Positions 23,613 to 36,278 of a stretch of 64,000 nt of DNA are shown piece by piece. The position numbers were made by a program, and so were the translations under genes. Numbering within the stretch: the stretch's first letter is position 1; each line of letters starts with the position of its first letter. This DNA is from Codonopsis lanceolata (Eukaryota > Streptophyta > Magnoliopsida > Asterales > Campanulaceae). Below the pieces are notes generated by a model. It saw only the letters and a list, made by a program, of their open reading frames with translations, was not told where the DNA came from and did not search any database. The stretch lies in assembly GCA_013146195.2 (NCBI GenBank), contig CM028379.1, forward strand, positions 90,439,401 through 90,503,400. Direction: 5' to 3'.

Positions 23613-24300
23613 CTAGGTTATTACCCATGCGATGCACGGTTGACTTAGTGTTGTTTCTGAAACTTAATTTTGTATATAGAATTTATAAGCTATTTGAATG
23701 AAAACAACAAGATGTTCACATAATTAATAAATAAATAAATAACGTAAGATGACACTGAATCATCAAACCGAAAATTCATAGGAATTTTGTAGATAGAATT
23801 TGTAAGTTATTTCGTAATGGTTGCTTGTGGTGTTGGTGGAACATGTTTAATCAAATTAAATAAAATCTATTTTAAATTAACCGAGTTTTGGTAAAATAAT
23901 AAAAATTGAAAAACTTCTACCATGAGAATTGAGAAGTCTTAATCAAATTAAACTTGTCTAAAACAAATGTGATAAAATCTATCCGGTACAAACCGATTTT
24001 GTAAACAAAAAAATGGTTTAAAAAAACTTTTACCATGAGAATTAACAAGTTTTAATCAATTGAAATACGTCTAAATCAATTGTGATAAAATATATACGCA
24101 AAAAAAAAACTTTTATCATGAAAATTTGGAGTAATAATCAAGTGAAACATGTTAAAATTAAATGTGATAAAATCTATTTGGTATTAACCACTTTTAACAA
24201 CAAAAAATGGTAAAAAAAATTACCATATATAAAGGAGACAACGGTTTTAAAATCTATCAGATTTTAATTTTTGGCAGGAAAAAGAAATAATTTATATAGA
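23613..24300 (-). mobile_element. Possible Helitron, 3' end on minus strand
   Basis: Read on the minus strand, a hairpin CCGTGC-ATC-GCATGG (23625-23639) is followed 8 bases later by CTAG (23613-23616) and then T, as at Helitron 3' ends. A TCTATATAAATT start preceded by A lies at 24300 and could be the 5' end. However, the imperfect repeat inside continues past it, so the true 5' end may be further right. No Rep/helicase coding is present. Confidence 0.4.
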
Positions 24301-24680
24301 TATATGTAGTATCGTATGCATGGTTTTAATATTTATTTATTTTTTGCAAAAGTTGATTATAATAAGATGATTTTCTAAACTTGTAACAAATAATTAATAT
24401 TTTTAAATTAGAATAATTTGGAAAAAAACAAAAAATAAGGTAAATATTCAAAATTGATCATATAGTTATGTAATTGAAAGATTAAAATCTATGAGAATTG
24501 ATAAAAATCTATCCGCAAAAAAATACCATAAAAATTATGAGTCATAATCAAGTGAAACGCGCTTAAATCAAATATTATAAATTATATCCGGTATAAATCG
24601 ATTTTGGCAGCAAAAAATGGATTTTAAAAAAAACTTTACCATATATAAAGGACGCATCAATTTTAAAATCTACCCAGTAG
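23870..24680. repeat. Diverged ~115-bp tandem repeat
   Basis: Five or six degenerate units share ACCATGAGAATT, TAATCAA-TGAAAC and GATAAAATCTATCCGGTA blocks. The sequence is very AT-rich. Confidence 0.65.
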
Positions 24681-24759
24681 GTAGCAGCTGTTGAACGTAA
24701 AAGCGGTTTGGTTTGGTTTGGTTTTCTTTTAATCAATAAAGTATAAAGAATGAATTAAA

Positions 24760-24763
<4 letters not shown>

Positions 24764-24795
<32 letters not shown>
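24764..24795. repeat. (TA)n microsatellite
   Basis: 32 bp of TA dinucleotide just before the divergent LTR. Confidence 0.98.
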
Positions 24796-24799
<4 letters not shown>

Positions 24800-26179
24800 T
24801 ATGATTCAAGAATGTAACTGATTGACACTTAAATGGATTGAAGATGATTAAGTGTGAGAAACAGTTCTATTAGGTTGAAGATATAAAACAAGATATTTGG
24901 AGTGGTTCACGGTGTAATAACTGCTACGTCCACTATCAAGTTTGTCAAACTTAGATTTTGAAGTGGACTAAATATATTGAAATTCTAAGTGATCACTAAC
25001 GGATTTGTGTACAACAAAAACCAGTGTTTGAGGAGTATGATTGAGCATCAATCATACTCGTGCAACAATAAAGTATTCTTTTAAAGTTAGGAAGAAGTAA
25101 GAAATAATACAATGATAGTTTAAACAAGAACTAAAAGGAATAAAAAGTGAAAGAATATCTAGTAAGTGGTTGAGGACTAGAACAAATCAAGGAAAGAATT
25201 GCTTGAATGAATATGTTGATTGTCCAGTCCTGGGCTGAAGTAAATCAAAGAGAGAATATCATGTGATTAATGAATGATAACTTCAACCTCTCTATCCTCT
25301 AAATTTGTATCTTCCACCACTGTCTTCAATCCTTACTTAAACGTTTATTTATAGATATCCTTGAATGATAGCCGTTTTGAAAGAGTAGGAATGGTCTTTG
25401 AAGAATGATGATGAGATCTATCTTTTAATGCATAGAGATCTTGTAGATGATTTTTTATCATATCTCCTAGCATAAGATAATAAATAGGGTGGTTAGTTAG
25501 AAGACAATAAACTTAATAGAACATTTAAGACAGACATAAAAAGTCTTCTATGAATAGTTTTATATTTGAAATGTGTTGGACAATAATGATTAAATATTTT
25601 GAAAGTGAAGACCACACGTTTTTCATAGATACTCTTTTGGAAACTCTTTTAATAAAAATTGAAGACATAAAGTCTAGATAATTTTTAGAGCATTATTCCA
25701 ATAGAGTACAATGTATTAGCAGATATAGATTTAAATAATTTAAAGTATAGCGGCTTATAAGCAAAGGGATCAGCAGCTAGCAAGTTGTTGATGACTAAGA
25801 AGCGACACGTAGATGAAATGACTTATGTGAACTGTCTACCTTAGTTTAAATTTATTTTATCTTGCTTAAGGTTGTAAACCAATAGTTGTAGGTCTACCTG
25901 CTAAAGTTCAGTGGGAAGAGCTTTAGACTTGCTAAAGTCTAATAAATTAGATTTTAGTTCACAACTAACTAATTGTTTAATTTAGAGTGATCATGCAAGA
26001 CTTAATTAATTCAGCCTACTGAATTTCACTTAGATAAGTCTATTAAAGTGACATAATCTAAATTCAGTAGGTGGGTTCTTATAATTTCTTTTAAATAAGT
26101 TATTTGTTGTTTTATGACCCTGAAGTCTAACTAATGGATTTAAATAAGTTTTTTATTCTTAGACATTCATGTTCCAACA
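24800..26179 (-). mobile_element. Divergent Sirevirus-type LTR (solo or 5' LTR)
   Basis: Minus-strand start TGTTGGAACATGAATG at 26179. Inside are blocks found in the family at 59368-60650: GGTTCAC, CTACGTCCAC, and a TTGTGTACA-AAA segment before a TGTTTGAGGAG block. The left end is not resolved; 24800 is approximate. No polypurine tract precedes the start, so it is not a 3' LTR. Confidence 0.6.
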
Positions 26180-26211
26180 GATACCTACATGAAGAAAAGT
26201 CAAATAAGTTA

Positions 26212-26466
26212 CTCCCTCCGTCCCTTAATAATCGTCTTGCTTGACCCGGCGCACAGTTTAAGAAAAAACAATTGACTTGATTATTTATATTGGTTTAATG
26301 TGTAGTTTCCTTTAAAGCCCATGTGTATGTGGTCCATAATTAAAGTAGAGTGAAAAGTAAGGGTAAAGTGGTAAAAGTGATATTCTAAAAAGGTAAGTTT
26401 CAAACTGGACAATTATTTTGGGACGGACAAAAAAAGAAAAGGAGGATAATTTAGGGACGGAGGGAG
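26212..26466. mobile_element. Stowaway MITE, intact
   Basis: 255 bp, CTCCCTCCGTCCC to GGGACGGAGGGAG, flanked by TA (26210-26211, 26467-26468). The best preserved terminal repeats of the family in this window; in opposite orientation to the copy at 10523. Confidence 0.96.
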
Positions 26467-27614
26467 TATAAAGTAGAGACTAAAAAGTTGAAAAGTCAAA
26501 CAAGCTATAAAGTAGAGACTAAAAAGTTGAAAAATCAAACTACTTACATATTCAAAGTAATTATTTCAACCAAAAATAAATAAAGATGAAAAGAGATGAA
26601 GACTTGGATTTGAAGACTTCGATGTGCTCATTGGTGGGTTGAAAATATAGAGTTTAGGCTACGGTTGTGGGTGTGTTTCTCTTTCTTGTCTTTTGTTTCT
26701 TTGAGAAGAGAAGACTTTCCTTGTTGTTTTGTTGGTTGATTTGTTATTGGTTTGCTTGTAGAACTTTGCTGTAGTGCTTAGGCTTTGAGGAAGGATTTGA
26801 TTTAGATGAAGAACAAGACTTCAAGAGAGAATTTTGCAACAAACAGTTAAGCTCCAAATGTCTCTCAAGAGCAAGACTTCCAACAATGGCTTCTTGATTT
26901 GGTGTGGCTTCCAACCTTGCAAATGGATGAGGAAAAAGTCTTTTTATAATCAAAAGGACATGCAAGAGGCTCATTCCACATATTTTAGTTGCTGACCATG
27001 TTGAGGGACACTTGGGGTGCTCAAAAATGAGTCAACCAAGGAAGAAAATTAACCAAAAATTGTCAAAAGCTGAAACTGCTACTGGCTAGTGCTGCACCAG
27101 AATCAAAAGAAAAGAATTTCCAGAACAGCAGCACAATTGGTGCGATACCAATCCTCCAATTTTGTTGCTTTTGCACTTTCTTCCCCTTCCTTGACCTTTG
27201 ACCAACTTTGGACGTTTCTTTTTCACTCTTAGGCCCTTGAACATCTTTATTTCATAATTTGACCCTTTTGAAACATTTTACAAGATTTAATTAGTTCATT
27301 TAGCAAACAAAATTTGTAGAAATATAAACTAAAATATAGGGGTACGAGAATGGAGTGTCAACAGTGGCATAACATATCCTATACCATTGGCCGGATGGGC
27401 TCAAATATAGGTTGAGTTATGATCTCTCTTTCTATGCCAAGAGCTACTTTTGATTTTCCACCACTTACTTAAGGTAAAAGGAGGTTGGTAAAAATTTCTT
27501 TCTTTTTCCATGGAAATTTAGTCAAGAATATAGGTCTCCTCTAATAGTCCACAACATAGGCAGATGCCCTTCTTTGTTTTTGTCTTCTCCAACCAACCTC
27601 TAGTTCTGACAAAC
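26467..27614. other. No gene; probable old LTR fragment
   Basis: A 49-bp duplication (TATAAAGTAGAGACTAAAAA) lies at 26467-26548. The stretch to 27361 ends AGGGGTACGAGAATGGAGTG-TCAACA, similar to 11795-11815, suggesting the same old LTR family. The 76-codon minus frame at 26744-26974 is Ser/Lys-rich and unrecognised. Confidence 0.35.
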
Positions 27615-27619
27615 AAGAG

Positions 27620-27942
27620 TGATAAAACATGGAAAGGAATTCAAGATCTTCTCGGGAATCTAGAAATCTTATTGAAATTGATAATTGTTGTTGTGTACAA
27701 AAAAGGGAAGGTTATCTCTGTATATATACAAAGAAGATAACCAACTTAACTGACAAGAGAACAAATAGACACCCGCTACCCTTCAAGATAGACAAAATTA
27801 CACTCGCTACCCTCCTAAGATTTATAGGCCAAAAAGAACAAACTACAAAGTTATTACACTTTCCTCCCTTGTATCTTCTATATGGATGAAACTGCATAAG
27901 CTGCTATAAACATTAATATGGCATACATTGATATCTTTAACA
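27620..27942 (-). repeat. 3' LTR of the copia element
   Basis: 323 bp. It contains a stretch around 27683-27771 (including TTGTTGTTGTGTACAAAA) that the 5' LTR lacks. Confidence 0.93.
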
Positions 27943-27954
27943 TTCCCCTCAAGC

Positions 27955-30900
27955 TGTTAGTGGAGAATATGTTTTGTACTTGCAGCTTGGATATTAGATG
28001 AAAGTAAGGAGCAACAGGCAGGGCTTTGGTGAACAAATCTGCAGGTTGTTTAGAAGAGGAAATGTAGAAAGTTGAAACCAAGCCTTTTTGAACCATTTAT
28101 CTGACCAAGTGGCAATCAATGTCAATATGTTTGGTCCTCTCATGGAACACATGATTAGCAGCTATGTGTAAGGCAAATTGATTGTCACAATGCATAGCTA
28201 TAGGCAGATTAGAGGTACTATTGAAGTCCTTAAAAAGAGATAGAAGCCAATTTATTTCACATCAAGTGTTGGTCATACTTCTATATTCCGCTTCTGCAGA
28301 GGATCTACTTATGGTAGATTTTTTCTTGCATTTCCAGGATATGAGGGAATTTCCTAAGAACACACAGAAAATTAACAGAGATCATCTAGTAATTGGGCAG
28401 GCTACCCAGTCAGAATCACATTAGGCTTTGAAGGAGAGAGAGGAAATACTAGAGAAAAATAGCCCTTGTCCAGGGTTCCTTTTGAGATACTTAACAAGTC
28501 TCAGGGCATCAAGCCACTTATGTTCACAGGGATTGGCCATTAATTGACTAAGAACCTGAACACAATAAGCAGTGTCAAGTCTAGTAATAGATAAGTATAA
28601 CAGTCTGCCAATGAGTCTCTTGTAAAGAGCATGATCTTTTAAGAAGGGGCTGGAGGTAGTAGCCATTTTGTGATTTTTCTCTATAGGAGTGATAGCAGGT
28701 TTGCAATTGGATAGGCCTGTATCACTTATGATGTCAAGGGTATATTTCATTTGGTGTAAACATAGACCAGATCTATTTCTTGCAATTTCCAAACCAAGAA
28801 AGTACCTTAAAGGTCCTAGATCTTTAACAGGGAATTTAGACTTTAAGTAGGTCTTGACTTCCTTAATAAGCTCAGCATTAGTTCCAGTGATAAGAAGGTC
28901 ATCCACGTACACTAAAATTGCTATAAACTTGGACTCAATATTCAGAGTGAATAGAGTGTGATCATTGGGAATCCAAAGTGGAGGAGAGTTGCGATGACCT
29001 GACCCCCAATCTCTATACGAGCCTCGGGTCGAGCGTCGAACAACAAAACAAAACACACTAATCCAAAATAAAGCACGTGTAAAGCCCCTACTAAAAGTGG
29101 GCTAAACAAAAACCTGATTAAAACATAATAATCCTTGCTATGATAATAGAAACATCACGGCTCTAAAAGGCCGAGAAAACAAAATAACAAAGTCAACGAG
29201 CCATTACCCGGACTACACCAGGCTCTAAAGCTAACCAACACTACAGTATCATATACAAGCACGACGTTACACGTCGGCAACAAATGAATAATATCATACT
29301 AAACACAAACCCAAGGAAGAGTTTACATAACTCTCTTATAAGCCTCTGAAGTGCTGCATACCAAAGACTATGGAATGAGCCTCTTTACACATGCAAAGCC
29401 CCTGCTAAAAGTGGGCTAAACAATACAGCCTCTTGAAGTGCTGCATACCAAAGACTGTCGACGTCTAATAAATCTCGCCAACCTCACCGCGTACTTTCTG
29501 CTTGACTGGGATCTAAGGAAAACAAAAGGAACGGGGTGAGTGATAAACTCAGTAAGTTACTACGTGATCTATATGGCATGCTGTTATGCACATATAACCA
29601 ATACATGATACACCACCTATAGCAATTCATATACTTGCACACAATTCACGTTGATCATGTTATAATGCACATTGACTCAACGTAATATAAACACATAGTC
29701 AGGATATAAATCAGTATCTCCATCTGACTTGTATCTGAGCTGAATTTGCAGGGGAGCTTTTGACTTGTCCTGTTATAAACACTATAGATGTGCTGCTGAA
29801 GCAATACACATATATAAATGCACCATAAATCCAGAAGAACACTGTAGATGTGTTGTTGTCGCGATACACATAATATATAGTCTGAATCAGATAGTATCCA
29901 GAACTGAAAACCAAAGCCATGTCTGAACCCAATAGTATACAGAAAACACCAACCTTGGGACTTAACCAGGAGTCTCATTACCCCAAGTTTTACCCAAGAG
30001 TCGTAGTTGCGTTGCTGTTACAGTACACATGCTGAAATCATGTCTGAACTCAATAGTATCCAGAACCAATGACATTGGGACTTAACCAGGAGTCTCATTA
30101 CCCCGAGTTTTACCCAAGAGTCTAGCCTTCTGTTTGTCATGCAAATTTCTCTAACAAAGGCTACATCCTTGTTACGCCAATAACAAATGAGAGACCCATG
30201 CAATGACCCGTAGCGATCACGAGATTTAACTCTCGTAAAGACTATTGTCATCATATTGTTGACACAACCACATATGTCAGCTAGACTCAATGCGATGCAC
30301 AAGTTGTTGTTTACTTGTAATTAAGCACAACCATCGAGTCCCAAGTACGGGGGCTCGACGCACATACAAGCATATTTAATTATCTGTAAATAAACACTTA
30401 AGCATTTAATTGCTTAAACACAAATACCAAGGTATGTAATATTTTACATATAACAAACTATACCAAAGTATTCCCTATTATCGTAGGAATCTAGCCCCTC
30501 ACTCGTTATATTTTATTGTCCCTAAATCGACTCCGTTGAGTCATTTGTTTAATATTTATAAATTTTGGGCATCACCGCGATTTGCGAGATTCATCCCAAC
30601 ACAATCTTACCGACGTATTACTCGGCATAATAATGGTTTAAAACCATTTAATACATTAATCAGATAAAATTAATAATAATTCGTAACTAAATTGTTTATG
30701 CTCCATATTCAAAACAAATCACATGGGAGTAGCCCACAGTTCATGTATGTAATTGTTACATACAAAGGGAAGGGAATAGTGACTTACATCTACCGAAAAA
30801 TATCGATGAAAATACAAAATATTTGGGTGTAAATGTAGTTCTCAACACATAAAACATCCCTGCGGAGTCAGAATTTAAAACGGGTAATATTTCATTAACA

Positions 30901-32299
30901 AATCAAACCGAAAAGCTAAACCCTCGGTAACTCACGTCTGACGCTCAAAAAAGGAGAGAATGAAGGCAAGAAGGAAAAATGAGAGAAATTCTCATTCACT
31001 CAAATCAAATTAAAAGAAAACGGAGGAGGGCCACCAACCGCCCAAACAAAGGAAATAAAACAAAGAAATAGCCGAAATTGTGGAATGTCAATCGAATGAT
31101 CACTTAGGAATTAATTAAATATTCAATATATACATAGTTTGTCAATTAAAGTAAAAACTATGCTCGGTCAAAAGTAAACAATATCAACCCAATTAATTAT
31201 AATTATACCAAATTAAATATTAACTAATCATTATTAATTAGTCAAGTTAAAATAAAAATATATTTTAACAATATAAAAGATACACGTAACGTATGATACA
31301 TTTCGGGTCAATTTAGCCGAAAATAATTATTTTTTAACTCTAACATGTCATTTTCTATTCCAACGTTATAAACCATAATTAACGTAAACAAAGTCCAATA
31401 TGAACTTTAAACACGTCACACATCAAGTCCAACATATCTTGAGCTCAAATGGACACTCGTAGGGTAATTACCCAAGTTTACAACCAAAAACATATAAATA
31501 ATGCAAAACACATAAATAACACAAGCGAACTTCAAGCGTGATATTGAACAAGTCCAACTCACGGTATAACCAAGTTGTCATTAGAACCCAAAATTCAAGT
31601 CAAAATACTATTTGACTAACATGCTAGCATTGAAAGTTTAACATTAATCAATTTGTGATTAACAAATAAATATCATAATAAATGCAAGGAAATTCTCGAG
31701 CGCTACAAAGAGTTGTGCAAAAATTTTCAAACCATTGCCTTGGAGCTTGCTTCAGACCATAGAGAGATTTGGCAAGTTTGCATACAATAAGATAAGATAT
31801 TGGAGGAAGGTTGTGAGAGTATCTCTTAGGGAAAGTCATATGCACCTCTTCATGGAAATCACCATAAAGAAAGGCATTAGATACATCCAACTGAGAAATG
31901 GGCCATTGTTTGGCAGCTGCTATGGTAAGGAACACTCTGACAAAAGTCATTTTAGCAACTGGAGATAAAGTTTCAAAGTAGCCAGCTCCTTCCACTTGAG
32001 TGAAACCTTTTGCGACAAGCCTTGCTTTAAGTTTGTCAACTATACCATTAGGTTTGTGCTTGGTTTTGAAGATCCATTTACATCCCACGGTCTTCCTGTT
32101 AGGAGGAAGATATCCAATTGTCCAAGTACCATTGGTTTTAAGGGCTTGTAGTTCTTTGGCCATGGCCTTGCACCACTGGGGTCTTTAACAGCTTCATGAT
32201 AGGTCTTAGGATCATGCATGGGGGATATGTTGCATGAAAAGTTTTTATAGTCAGAAAAGATATTAGAGTATGAGCAGTATTTATACAAAGGATAGGGGT
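27955..32299 (-). pseudogene. copia reverse transcriptase and RNase H, split
   Basis: The RT N-terminal half lies at 32163-31690 (GCKWIFKTKHKPNG, ARLVAKGFTQ, QLDVSNAFLYGD, SLYGLKQAPRQWF). A ~2.7-kb insertion follows, and the second half resumes at about 29010 (ILVYVDDLLITG with the catalytic YVDD; DLGPLRYFLGLEI). RNase H shows SRSSAEAEYRSM, ERTKHIDIDCHLVR and ADLFTKALP (about 28290-28000). Several in-frame stops are present. The order matches copia (integrase before RT). Confidence 0.92.
28995..31690. mobile_element. 2.7-kb insertion in copia RT, probably a solo LTR
   Basis: Sequence foreign to copia separates the two RT halves. It has no domain-bearing ORF but contains internal repeats. The block AACCAGGAGTCTCATTACCCC...TTTTACCCAAGAGTC occurs at about 29955 and 30080, and GCTAAAAGTGGGCTAAACAA-type sequence at about 29093 and 29403. 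Length, absence of coding and composition suggest a large Ty3/gypsy LTR, but I could not fix termini or a target duplication. Ends are approximate. Confidence 0.5.
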
Positions 32300-33937
32300 G
32301 GTGCCGTTTATAGTATTTTGAGTTAAACTAGAAGGTAAACCTGTATAATCCTTTAAACTTAACATGTATATTCTTATTTCTTTGAGGTCTGATGTGAGTA
32401 GAAGAAGATTCAGGAATATGATCAGTATGGGCACTGTTAGTAAAGTCATTTATATTGGTAGGTTCATTCTCATTATGATCTCTCTCATTGAGCTCATCAT
32501 GACTAGCATTAGTAGTTCCAGTGTTTTAAGAAATTACTTCTTCAAGGCAGGCATCCATATGTTGGTTATAAAAGTAATTTCTTGTACTGATCTGAGTAGT
32601 AGGTTTGGTGATGTTTTTGAAGGGAAAAATGGATTCATGGAAGATAACATCCCTACTATAAAAGACTTTATTGGTTTCTAGGTTATATACCTTATAGGCC
32701 TTTTTTGTTGCTAGGATAACATATAAAGACACACCTTTGGGATCTAGGGGAGAATTTGTCTTTGTTATGGGAAGGAGTAGAGGCATAGCAAAGGAAATCT
32801 AGGGTCCTAAGATGATTGTATTTAGGGGGAACCCCAAAGAGGATCTCAAGAGGGGTTTTGAATTTAAGGACAAAATTTGGAATTATTTTGATTATATAGG
32901 TGGCAGTTAAGAGGCAATCACCCCAAAATTTTATTTGGGAGATTGGCTTGAAATCTCAAGGCTCTTGCAAGTTCAAGTAAGTGTCTATGTTTTCTCTCAA
33001 CCCTTCCATTCTGTTAAAGGGTGTCCACACAGGTGTATTGGTGAATGAGGCTTTGAGAGGCTAACAAACTATCAACACCATCATTAAGGAACTCAGTCCC
33101 ATTGCCAGTCCTAATTTGTTTAACACTACTTTTGAATTGATTGTTCACCATTTTTAAGAAGTAGTGGAGAATCTGGCAGACTTGGGTTTTAGATTTCAGG
33201 AGGAAAGTCCAAGTGGTCCTAGAGCAGTCATCAACAATGGTGAGAAAAGATGTACAACCATCATAAGTGCACTTCCTATAGGGGCCCCATACATCACAAT
33301 GTATGAGGCCAAATAATATAGGACTGTGAGAGTCCCTTAGAGGAAAGTGTTGTCTAATTTCCCTAGCAAGATGACAGACATCATAATAGATATGAGACAT
33401 AGAATTGAATTGTAAGTCAAGAGCTTTAATATGTCTCATAGAACGAATATGAACATGACCTAGTCTAGTATGCCACAGATACAACTTGTCTATAGGTTTA
33501 GTAAGAACAAAAGAATTATTGAATTTATTATGCACAGAGGTTGCCATCTTGGAATCATTACAATCCGATAGATTCAATTTTATAAACCTCCACCATGGCT
33601 ACCAATCTTCTTAATTTTCTGATGGATGTGGTCCTGTATAAAACAAGATTTGTCATAAAATATCAAGTATATATCACTGTCTGGAGTTAGTTTGCTACCT
33701 GATATTAAGTTCACATGAGATTCTTGAGCATAATAAATATTTTTAATGTGTGTTGACTTCTGACAGAATGACACTTCCTTTATGAGTAATGGTAGAGGCC
33801 TTTCCATTGGGAAAATGAATCCTAGTATAAATAGGAATGGGATCAGCCAGTTGTTTGAAATTGATAGTTATATGGTCACTTGCACCAGTGTCTATTATCC
33901 AGTCAAGAGAGGTAGATTTCATGCTAGTGTGACACAC
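32300..33937 (-). pseudogene. copia protease and integrase
   Basis: The aspartic protease active site is visible as IIDTGASDHIT (about 33890-33860). The pre-integrase block LWHTRLGHV (about 33480) and integrase core follow: DVWGPY (first catalytic Asp) and IVDDCSRTTW. The second catalytic Asp, expected in DNGTEF, is Gly (RTGNGTEF, near 33110). The Glu motif survives as QNGRVERKH (about 33000), but a stop stands just before it where Gln is expected. The C-terminal part continues in other frames to about 32300. Integrase would be inactive. Confidence 0.9.
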
Positions 33938-33996
33938 ATGATTTGAGGTGTTAAGATTAATAAATGATAGATGATCTTTAGGATTGTTTAGAATAA

Positions 33997-34929
33997 AGAG
34001 CTGTTAAAACGGGCATGCGGGGTGGATTTTCCCACGAGCCAAGAAAGTCTAACATAAAACAGGACGTGGCGGGAATGCCCGCGAACATAACAGTCCTTAA
34101 AAGTCTCGGTCCAGCCAATCCCGCGTAAGGCCGCGGGCAAGCCCGCAAAATTTAAAATTATTTAATTATTTATCTATTATCAATTATCAATTATTCATTT
34201 TGTGTGATCTATTATCAAAGTTTACTGTTGAGTGAAATACATAGAAGAGAGGCGAGGAAGGGAGGGGGCAACTAGCAAAGGTATAGATGCGAAGGAGGGA
34301 GAGGCGGAGGCTAGAGGGTAGTAAGGGGCGGTGAGGCTATAACTATGACAACGAGGTAGAGCCGTCGTGTGGTGCTGGATCTGGAACTGGAAGCAGAATG
34401 GGAGAGAGAGAGAGAGAGAGTGCGAGACTAAGAGAGAGAGGTGTAGAGCCGGAGCACCACCGCAATCACTAGAGTGTGCAGACAAAGAAGGAAAGAATAG
34501 AATCCGTCCGTTCTGCTCTTTGCTAGGGATCTCTCTTATCTATGCTAACCCGTCCGAACCTTGGTTGTCTGGTAGGTGGTAGCGAGTCTTCCTCTGGAGT
34601 AGACTAGAAGAGAATGAGTGTCTGATCTAAGAGAGTGATATTTTGAGTTTTGAACTTTTGAGACCTAACCTAACCTGATTTTAATTTAAGAGGATATGAA
34701 TGGGTTATGGACTTATGGGCCTGGATCGCTAACTTATGATTCATGAATGGGTCTGAAAAAGTGCAGGCAGCCCGTCCCCGCCCTGCCCCGCACCGCTCAA
34801 GCCAGCAGCCCGTGCATGTAAAGCCTGTGAAGTCCGCATCCAAACGGTTCTATATTTCATCGGCCAACCCGCCCCTCTTAGGTGGCGAAGCGGGCATTCC
34901 CGCGGGCTTTAGCCCAATTTGACAGCTCT
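33997..34929. mobile_element. Non-autonomous hAT element inside the copia
   Basis: 933 bp with matching ends AGAGCTGTTAAAACGGGC and, on the other strand, AGAGCTGTCAAATTGGGC. The flanking 8-mers TAGAATAA and AAGAACAA (33989-33996, 34930-34937) match at 6 of 8, as expected for a decayed hAT target duplication. The ends are very GC-rich (CGGGC, CCCGC clusters). No transposase is encoded. It splits the copia polyprotein between zinc knuckle and protease. Confidence 0.85.
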
Positions 34930-35134
34930 AAGAACAACAGTTGCAGAACTGACAGTTTTGACATTGTTAAAGATAGCGATAAGTTATTGATATTGGCCTG
35001 GACTGAAATGGTTGGTGATATTATCTGTAGGAATAACACTATTGTTCTTGATTCCAGGGTCTTTAAGAGGGACTTGGACAGAAGCATTGTTCCTAGCAAG
35101 ATTGTTCTTGGCCTTCCCTCTATTCTTGGGCATT

Positions 35135-36102
35135 CTTGAGAGGTCTACTTTTGTACCAAATAATTGATGCCATTCAGGATAGCCAAGGAGAAAGAAACAT
35201 TTGTCCTTGGTATGAGAGTCACCATGGCAAAAATCACAAAAGAACTTACCTTTTGAAGAAGACGTCTGATAGCTTCATGTGGATCTACCTTTGCCATATT
35301 TGTTCCCTTGATTGTTGTTGATCTTACCCATTAAAGCAGAGGAGACACCTTCAAAGTTCACAGTATTTCCATATTGTATTTTGGCCTCTTCTTGAACTAA
35401 CATGGACACATCTTTAGTCACAGAAGGAAGAGGAGTCATTCTGAGAATCTGGCCCCTCACATCAATGTATTTGTCTGACAAGCCCATTAGGAATTGAGTC
35501 AATTTGGTAGTGTGTTCATACCCTTCTTGGGCCATATTAGCACTACAAGTACAGTTGCAGACACACTTGGGCATTTACAGAAGATTGGTAAGTTCATCCC
35601 ACAATCCTCTAAATTTAGTAAAGTAGGCATTTATGGTCAGGTTACCTTGAGTGCATATAATGATATTCTTTTGGACTTGAAAGATTTTGGGGGCATCACT
35701 TTGGATGAACCTAATAAGTATGTCATCCCAGATCTCATGACCAGTTGTAAGATATACAATACTTTGGCGAATTTCTGAGTTCACAAAATTAAGAAGCTAA
35801 GATACAACCATGTTGTTGCATCTTTCTCAGGAGGCAATATATTTGGAAGGAGGAATGGGTTTCTTGTTTGATCCATTGATCATTCCAAGTTTGTTTTTGG
35901 CAGAGAGGGCTATGGTAATGGAATTTTTCCATTGGTTAAAATTGGAATCAGAAAGAACTTCAGAAACAAGAATGATTCCAGGATGGTCATTGGGGTGAAG
36001 ATAAAGGGGATGGCCATAGGTTAACTGGAGAGATGCCACTAGTAAATCATAGTCATCCAAGGTGGTTGATTTTGATGGGTCATTCATTGTGGGTTTAGTC
36101 AT
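35135..36102 (-). pseudogene. copia gag
   Basis: Gag forms the virus-like particle and packages element RNA. The likely start is MTKPTMNDPSK at 36102, after a leader of about 160 bases from the primer-binding site. The conserved gag N-terminus is clear (YLHPNDHPG, LSAKNKLGMINGS), followed by the UBN2-like middle (about 35784-35320). A perfect CCHC zinc knuckle (CDFCHGDSHTKDKC) lies at about 35195-35240. In-frame stops interrupt it, at least two where Trp is expected (ending at 35827 and near 35795). Confidence 0.9.
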
Positions 36103-36265
36103 AATGCAAGAAAGGGATAGAGGGAAGAGAACACCACATAGAAAGAAACGAAATACATAGGGCAGAAAAAGAAAGGAATCAAGAAACAACCACAAAACCA
36201 AAGAGGATAGAAAGGATTACTTGTTTGAGTTTCTAGCGGAAGTAAGGATGAGATCGTACTTCTCA

Positions 36266-36278
36266 GGCTCTGATACCA
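36266..36278 (-). promoter_or_regulatory. Primer-binding site (initiator tRNA-Met)
   Basis: On the minus strand, TGGTATCAGAGCC directly follows the CA of the 5' LTR. It is complementary to the 3' end of plant initiator tRNA-Met, the usual copia primer. Confidence 0.95.

Noticed and set aside
34222..34485. 87-codon minus-strand frame inside the hAT element
   Set aside because: Ser/Leu-rich, created by CT-rich sequence and mirrored by a Glu/Arg-rich frame on the other strand. No transposase motif.
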